Assembly (NCBI RefSeq): GCF_014193255.1
Contig: NZ_JACHZB010000006.1
Coordinates: 186,001-250,000, forward strand
Direction of reading: 5' to 3'
Origin: Rhizobium sp. BK196
GTDB taxonomy: Bacteria; Pseudomonadota; Alphaproteobacteria; Rhizobiales; Rhizobiaceae
DNA: 64,000 nt
A model generated the notes under the pieces. That model was not told where the DNA came from. It saw nothing but the letters and a program-made list of their open reading frames with translations, and did no database searches. Position 1 is the first letter of the stretch. Each line of letters begins with the position of its first letter. Positions 59,449-64,000 of this stretch are shown here, in pieces. The position numbers and the translations under genes are program-made.

Positions 59449-60489
59449 CTATGCGATGCCGATAATCTCTGGAACAAAGGCGGTGATCTTGCCGTTCGAT
59501 GGGGCGTCCGTCACCATGGAACCGCGTGCCAGACGCGCTGCGACTTCGCCGATCATGCGGCGCGGCGATTTGGATGTGGCAATCCTCACGGGGAGGGCGG
59601 CCGCGAGTTCCAACCCGTTGAAGCCGGCCATCAGAATATCATCGGTTCGAGAAGCCTCCATGCCGGCGAAAGCGCCTCCGACCGCCATGTCGTCGTTGGA
59701 GTAATAGATGCAGTCGAGGTTGGGCTCGGCACGCAGCAACTCATGCGTCAGATATTTGCCGAGACCGACTGAGGAAAGGGTGTCGCCGAGCCTTTGCCCG
59801 ATGAAGGTGAGCCGATGTTCGAGCAGGACGCGCTCGAAGCCGGCCTTGCGTTTTGCAGCGCGCAGGTCCCGCTCCAGCACGCTGCCAATGTACCCGAAAC
59901 GCTTCCGCCCGGCGGCAATCAGTGCTCTTGCCATCTCCTCGCCTGCCTTTCCGTGTGACAGGCCGACATTGAAATCGATCGGCGTACCGTCGAGGTCCAT
60001 GATCTGAATGATAGGAATTTCCGCGCTTTTCAGCATTTTCACCGTGTCTTCGGGCTGGTCGAGACCGGTGACGATAATGGCGCTCGGCCGCCAGGACAGC
60101 ATGTCTCTGATAACATCCCGTTCCTTGCGCGTGTCGTAGTCCGAGAGACCGAACACTGCCTGCATCCCCGATCCCTCAAGCCCGGTCGAAATGCCCGCGA
60201 GCACTTCCGGAAAGACAATGTTGGACATGCTCGGCACCACGACGGCGACGAGGTTGGTTCGCTGTGATGACAATGAAAGGGCGAGTTGGTTGCCGACATA
60301 GCCCAACTGCTCCGTTGCCTTCAGCACTCTCTGGCGAGTTTCGGGAGAGACATCAGGCGCGCCACGCAGCGCCCGGGACACAGTCATCTTACTCACGCCA
60401 GCGGCCGCGGCAACTTCTTCCAGAGTGGATTTGCGTATCCCCAAACGATCCCCCCATTCGGTGCCGACATCGGCGCGTGCGCCAGTCAT
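59449..60489 (-). CDS. LacI-family transcriptional regulator
   Basis: 346 residues. The HTH and hinge helix (STLEEVAAAAGVSKMTVSRALRG, split as shown at ~20-45) precede a periplasmic-binding-like effector domain. ATG 60489 gives a ~17-residue extension before the HTH and has no good ribosome site; a TTG about 36 nt later, preceded by GGGGGG, is an alternative. Divergent from ltnD with an operator-like palindrome between; GntR-type LacI members sense sugar acids, which fits threonate or erythronate. Confidence 0.92.
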   Translation of the reverse strand: MTGARADVGTEWGDRLGIRKSTLEEVAAAAGVSKMTVSRALRGAPDVSPETRQRVLKATEQLGYVGNQLALSLSSQRTNLVAVVVPSMSNIVFPEVLAGISTGLEGSGMQAVFGLSDYDTRKERDVIRDMLSWRPSAIIVTGLDQPEDTVKMLKSAEIPIIQIMDLDGTPIDFNVGLSHGKAGEEMARALIAAGRKRFGYIGSVLERDLRAAKRKAGFERVLLEHRLTFIGQRLGDTLSSVGLGKYLTHELLRAEPNLDCIYYSNDDMAVGGAFAGMEASRTDDILMAGFNGLELAAALPVRIATSKSPRRMIGEVAARLARGSMVTDAPSNGKITAFVPEIIGIA

Positions 60490-60522
60490 AAGCCGATTGC
60501 GCGAAAAGTGGAACTGGCGGCG

Positions 60523-60573
60523 CTTGACATACATTACCAAAATAAGGCTTGTTACCGATACCGGTATCGATAA
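60523..60573 (+). promoter_or_regulatory. Promoter -35 and LacI-type operator before ltnD
   Basis: CTTGACA (-35 like, 60523-60529) is followed about 22 nt later by the 22-bp palindrome TTACCGATACC/GGTATCGATAA at 60552-60573, whose arms match at 10 of 11 positions and whose CG-centred ACCGGT core is typical of LacI-family sites. The palindrome overlaps the expected -10, fitting repression. Confidence 0.6.
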
Positions 60574-60614
60574 CACAGAGCCTGTGGCTGATGATTTGTC
60601 GTGGAGGAAGGGCT

Positions 60615-61529
60615 GTGCAGGACGTGCAGACAGCAGCGGTCATCGGTCTTGGCTCGATGGGATGGGGCGCTGCCCTGTCGCTTCTGAGAGCGGGTTTTAC
60701 CGTCTACGGATGTGACCTCCGGTCTGATGTGTTGCAGCGCTTTTCGGACGCGGGCGGCAAATCCTGCGAGACACCATCCGAAGCCACCGCGGAAGCCGCC
60801 GCAGTGTTCGTGTTCGTCGTCAATAGCAGCCAGGCCGAGCAAGTCTTGTTCGGGCCGGGGCGCGCGCTGGAGACGGCTCGCGCCGGCACCGTGTTTCTCC
60901 TTTGCGCTACCATGGCGCCAAGCGCCACAATTGCAATAGCCGATCGGCTGGAGGCCGCCGGCATGCTTGTCGTCGACGCGCCGGTTTCGGGCGGCCACGC
61001 CAAGGCACTTTCCGGAGAGATGGTCGTCATGGGTTCTGGTTCGCCGGAAGCTTTCGCGCGCGCAAAACCGGCGCTCGATGCGGTCGCCGGCAACGTGTTT
61101 CGGTTGGGGGACAGGCCCGGCACCGGCTCACAGGTGAAGATGATCAATCAGCTCCTCGCCGGCGTGCATATCGCGGTGACCGCCGAGGCGATGACGTTTG
61201 CGGCCAAGACCGGGATCGACCTGAAGACGCTTTACGAGGTGCTGCGGGTTTCGGCTGGCTCCTCCTGGATGTTCGAGAACCGGGGCGAACATATCGTCTC
61301 GGGAGACTATACGCCGCGCTCGGCAGTCGACATCTTCGTCAAGGATCTCGGCATCGTCGCCTCTGAAGCAGAGCGGGCAGGTGCCGCTACCCCTCTCGCG
61401 GCGGCCGCGCTCGCGCTCTTCCGGCAGGCATCCGAAGCCGGTCTCGGCAAGCAAGATGATGCCGCCGTGGCAAAGGTCCTTGCCGAAAAGAGCGGTGTCG
61501 TCCTGCCGGGCATGACGGTTATTCGCTGA
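60615..61529 (+). CDS. ltnD: L-threonate dehydrogenase-like (3-hydroxyisobutyrate dehydrogenase family)
   Basis: 304 residues starting at GTG 60615, with AGGAAGG 5 nt upstream. Rossmann motif GLGSMG (11-16), substrate motif DAPVSGGHAKA, and catalytic Lys in QVKMINQLL. Length and the adjacent denD match the LtnD branch, which oxidises L-threonate (or a related four-carbon acid) at C2 using NAD. An earlier in-frame start at 60549 would cover the operator and is rejected. Confidence 0.85.
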   Translation: MQDVQTAAVIGLGSMGWGAALSLLRAGFTVYGCDLRSDVLQRFSDAGGKSCETPSEATAEAAAVFVFVVNSSQAEQVLFGPGRALETARAGTVFLLCATMAPSATIAIADRLEAAGMLVVDAPVSGGHAKALSGEMVVMGSGSPEAFARAKPALDAVAGNVFRLGDRPGTGSQVKMINQLLAGVHIAVTAEAMTFAAKTGIDLKTLYEVLRVSAGSSWMFENRGEHIVSGDYTPRSAVDIFVKDLGIVASEAERAGAATPLAAAALALFRQASEAGLGKQDDAAVAKVLAEKSGVVLPGMTVIR

Positions 61530-61550
61530 CAGGTACTGGGCAAAGGAGAC

Positions 61551-61622
61551 ATGAGACTTATGTTCGATTGCTACCACCCGCAGATCATGCAAGGTAATCT
61601 GACCTGCAGGTTGCAGTTTTGA
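61551..61622 (+). pseudogene. otnI: Remnant of otnI/hyi (2-oxo-tetronate / hydroxypyruvate isomerase)
   Basis: A 23-codon frame with AAAGGAG 4 nt before its ATG contains RLMFDCYHPQIMQGNLT, which matches, from memory, the conserved LMFDxYHxQxMxGDLT segment from the central-to-C-terminal part of ~260-residue hydroxypyruvate/2-oxo-tetronate isomerases. The frame then stops. OtnI normally sits with ltnD, denD and otnK/otnC. The rest of the 270-bp gap to denD does not show more of it, so a deletion has probably removed the gene. Confidence 0.6.
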
Positions 61623-61799
61623 TTGATTTTATCTGACCGGTAACGTTCTTGCATATCGGTCGGAGCTTTGGAAAACTTGAAGGAATAGATGGCGTTGCGC
61701 TTGGTGTGACGCGCGGAATCCGACTGGGGAGAACGGGTTCCGATCTGACACGAAGTCGTCTCGAAGAACGAGATCGGCGGCGCTGGGAGGTAAACTGAC

Positions 61800-62786
61800 A
61801 TGCATGTGATGATTTTGGGTGCGGCAGGCATGGTCGGCCGCAAACTGGTCGAAAGAATTGCCCGCGAACCTGACGCGCTCGGCACTTCGATCAGCCGATT
61901 GACGCTGGTCGACGCATTTCAACCGCCGGTGCCTGAAGCCCTTCGGTTCCTGTCAAACACCATGACGGTCGATCTTGCCCGGGCGGGCGTCGCCGACAAG
62001 CTGATCGAGGCGAGGCCCGATCTGATCTTTCATCTGGCGGCGATCGTTTCAGGCGAGGCGGAGGCGGATTTCGATAAAGGCTATGCTGTCAACCTCGATG
62101 GGACACGGGCACTGTTCGACGCGATCCGCCAAGAGGGTCTGAAGTCCGACTACATGCCCCGTGTCGTGTTTGCTTCCTCGATCGCCGTATTCGGCACGCC
62201 TTTCCCTGATGTCATCCCGGACGAATTCTTTTCCACGCCCCTGACGAGTTACGGCACCCAAAAGGCAATCGCCGAGCTGCTGCTTGCCGACTATTCGCGC
62301 CGTGGCATTTTCGATGGTATCGGCATTCGCCTGCCGACGATCTGCGTGCGACCAGGTGCGCCGAACAAGGCCGCCTCCGGTTTCTTCTCCAATATTCTGC
62401 GTGAGCCGCTCGCCGGTAAGCCAGCGGTGCTGCCGGTCAATGACGCTGTCCGGCACTGGTTCGCAAGCCCGAGGGCGGCGGTCGGGTTTTTCGTTCATGC
62501 TGCAAAAATCGATACGGCAGAAGTGGGGCCGCGGCGCAACCTGACCATGCCGGGGCTCTCGGCCCTGGTTTCCGAGGAAATTGATGCCCTTCGCCGTATT
62601 GCAGGCGACAAGGCCGTCGCGTTGATCAGGCGCGAGAGCGATCCTGCGATCGAACGTATCGTTGCCGGCTGGCCGACCCAGTTCGACGCGAAGAGAGCCT
62701 CCGCACTCGGCTTTAAGGCGGAGACAAGTTTCGACGAGATCCTGCAGGTGCATATCGAGGACGAACTCGGCGGGAGGATTGGATGA
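61800..62786 (+). CDS. denD: D-erythronate dehydrogenase
   Basis: 328-residue extended SDR. N-terminal GAAGMVG (7-13) binds NAD; the catalytic Tyr-x3-Lys is in SYGTQKAIAELLL; FASSIAVFGTPFP and the C-terminal VRHWFASPRAAVGFFVHAA are characteristic of the DenD branch (formerly YfcH/galE-like annotations). It oxidises D-erythronate to 2-oxo-tetronate in four-carbon acid catabolism. GGGAGG 9 nt before the ATG. Overlaps the next gene by 4 nt. Confidence 0.88.
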   Translation: MHVMILGAAGMVGRKLVERIAREPDALGTSISRLTLVDAFQPPVPEALRFLSNTMTVDLARAGVADKLIEARPDLIFHLAAIVSGEAEADFDKGYAVNLDGTRALFDAIRQEGLKSDYMPRVVFASSIAVFGTPFPDVIPDEFFSTPLTSYGTQKAIAELLLADYSRRGIFDGIGIRLPTICVRPGAPNKAASGFFSNILREPLAGKPAVLPVNDAVRHWFASPRAAVGFFVHAAKIDTAEVGPRRNLTMPGLSALVSEEIDALRRIAGDKAVALIRRESDPAIERIVAGWPTQFDAKRASALGFKAETSFDEILQVHIEDELGGRIG

Positions 62787-63556
62787 GTGGAGGTTCCGGT
62801 GTGCAGCCGAAGATTGCCCTGGTGACCGGTGGTGGTACGGGCGTTGGCCGTGCGATTGCCAAAGGGCTCGGTGCGGCCGGCTACAGGGTGGTCATCTCTG
62901 GACGGCGCGCCGAGATTCTCGAGAAAGCCGCTGCCGAACTTGGGAGCGAGACAGGTGCGGAAGTGGTCGCAGTCGGTGCCGATGTCGGCGATCCAGTCTC
63001 GGTGAAAGCATTGTTCGACACGATCGCAAATCGGTATGGCCGCCTCGATCTGCTGGTCAACAATGCCGGTGTCTCGGTGCCGGGCGTACCGCTGGAAGAT
63101 GTGTCTTTCGAAGACTGGAGCGCCATCGTGTCGGCCAATCTGACGGGCGCCTTTCTCTGCACGCAGCAGGCGTTCAGGCTGATGAAGAGCCAGACGCCGC
63201 GTGGCGGCCGCATCATCAACAATGGCTCGGTTTCGGCAACGACGCCACGCCCCAATTCCGCGCCCTATACGGCGACAAAGCACGCCATTACCGGTCTTAC
63301 AAAATCGACTGCGCTTGACGGGCGTGAATTCGATATTGCCTGCGGCCAGATCGATATCGGCAACGCGGCAAGCGACATGACGAAGAGGATCGCCGCCGGC
63401 GTCCTTCAGGCCAACGGCACGACTGCCGCGGAGGCGACCATCGACGCCGCCCATGTTGCCGATGCGGTCGTCTACATGGCGGGTCTGCCGCTGAGCGCCA
63501 ATGTGCTGACGATGACCGTTATGGCGACCAAAATGCCCTTTGTCGGGCGCGGATAA
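62783..63556 (+). CDS. Classical short-chain dehydrogenase/reductase
   Basis: 257 residues with cofactor motif TGGGTGVG (15-22), NNAG, catalytic Ser in NNGSVSATTP and YTATK. Coupled to denD by ATGA. Presumably oxidises or reduces another intermediate of the sugar-acid pathway; exact substrate unknown. Confidence 0.9.
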   Translation: MSGGSGVQPKIALVTGGGTGVGRAIAKGLGAAGYRVVISGRRAEILEKAAAELGSETGAEVVAVGADVGDPVSVKALFDTIANRYGRLDLLVNNAGVSVPGVPLEDVSFEDWSAIVSANLTGAFLCTQQAFRLMKSQTPRGGRIINNGSVSATTPRPNSAPYTATKHAITGLTKSTALDGREFDIACGQIDIGNAASDMTKRIAAGVLQANGTTAAEATIDAAHVADAVVYMAGLPLSANVLTMTVMATKMPFVGRG

Positions 63557-63631
63557 CCGGCGGCAGCCGTCGGTGAAGCCTGAGTAGACGAATACATAGC
63601 ATGTAGTGCTCGATATCTGGGAGGAGGGAGT

Positions 63632-64000
63632 ATGGCAGGCGTTCAATTCGCGGATGTACGCAAATCGTTCGGTGCGTTTCCGGTCATCAAGGGCGTAAAC
63701 ATCGATATTGCGGATGGCGAATTCGTGATCCTGGTCGGACCGTCAGGCTGCGGCAAGTCCACGCTGCTGCGCATGCTGGCGGGGCTGGAAAACATCTCCG
63801 CGGGCGAAATCCGGATCGGCGGGCGGGTTGTGAATACTTTGCCGCCGAAGGATCGCGACATTGCCATGGTGTTCCAGAACTACGCGCTTTACCCGCACAT
63901 GACGGTACAGCAGAACATGGGCTTTTCGCTGATGCTCAACAAGGCCCCGAAAGCGGAGGCCGAGAACCGCGTAAAATACGCCGCAGGCATTCTCGGCCTC
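63632..64000 (+). CDS. Sugar ABC transporter ATP-binding protein, N-terminal part (runs off window)
   Basis: The first 123 codons of a MalK/UgpC-type ATPase: Walker A GPSGCGKST and Q-loop FQNYALYPHMTV are visible; the signature, Walker B and TOBE domain lie outside the window. GGAGGAGGGAG just before the ATG is a very strong ribosome site. It begins 75 nt after the SDR gene on the same strand and probably belongs to the transporter for the sugar acid degraded by the preceding genes. Confidence 0.93.
   Translation, partial: MAGVQFADVRKSFGAFPVIKGVNIDIADGEFVILVGPSGCGKSTLLRMLAGLENISAGEIRIGGRVVNTLPPKDRDIAMVFQNYALYPHMTVQQNMGFSLMLNKAPKAEAENRVKYAAGILGL

Overview
The window looks like a stretch of a rhizobial genome (alphaproteobacterium, Rhizobium leguminosarum/etli-like), most likely an accessory replicon or an accessory-rich part of the chromosome. 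This is inferred from moderately high GC, five complete ABC uptake systems plus the start of a sixth, a TfuA/YcaO pair, MocR/LacI/HutC-type catabolic regulators, class III cyclase-TPR proteins, and many tightly packed operons with ATGA overlaps. No rRNA, tRNA, CRISPR array, insertion sequence or replication origin was seen.

Layout. 1-1.04 kb: 3' end of transketolase. 1.1-6.8 kb: a minus-strand carbohydrate ABC operon (binding protein, ATPase, two permeases, GNAT acetyltransferase) facing a HutC-type GntR regulator, with an 18-bp inverted-repeat operator between them. 7.2-11.0 kb: an exported epoxide hydrolase and a full-length archaeal-type CDC48/p97 AAA ATPase, then a 0.68 kb gap with an array of short inverted and direct repeats. 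11.7-16.5 kb: an AfuABC-like ABC operon convergent with an inositol-monophosphatase-family gene. 16.6-20.5 kb: PoxB-type pyruvate oxidase and an adenylate cyclase/TolB-like/TPR protein. 20.9-27.2 kb: a 2102-residue modular protein with an N,N-dimethylformamidase-like domain and near-identical DUF4082/VCBS/cadherin-like repeats, followed by a COG0523 (CobW) metal-chaperone GTPase.

28.5-34.8 kb: a polar amino-acid ABC operon with an M20 amidohydrolase and a dihydroxyphthalate-decarboxylase-like binding-fold protein, divergent from a MocR regulator. 34.9-39.7 kb: a compact minus-strand operon, XRE regulator - SARP/TolB/TPR regulator - 72-aa small protein - YcaO - TfuA - 83-aa small protein. It has the hallmarks of an uncharacterised ribosomal-peptide (thioamide or azoline) pathway and is the strongest candidate for an undescribed system. 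40.2-42.3 kb: a DMSP-lyase-family cupin with apparently missing metal ligands and a cystathionine gamma-synthase-family enzyme. 42.4-50.0 kb: RND pump, adaptor and MipA porin-like protein divergent from an OmpR/EnvZ-type two-component system. 50.3 kb: DUF2934 protein.

50.8-59.3 kb: an arabino-oligosaccharide locus made of a family-5 (Dpp-type) transporter, a GH51 alpha-L-arabinofuranosidase and an ArsR-type regulator with a large extra C-terminal domain. 59.4-64 kb: a four-carbon sugar-acid (threonate/erythronate) locus made of a LacI regulator, ltnD, a small remnant that looks like otnI, denD, an SDR and the start of a sugar ABC ATPase. Most of the window is therefore nutrient-scavenging loci, each with its own local regulator and often a visible operator, plus one putative peptide-natural-product locus.
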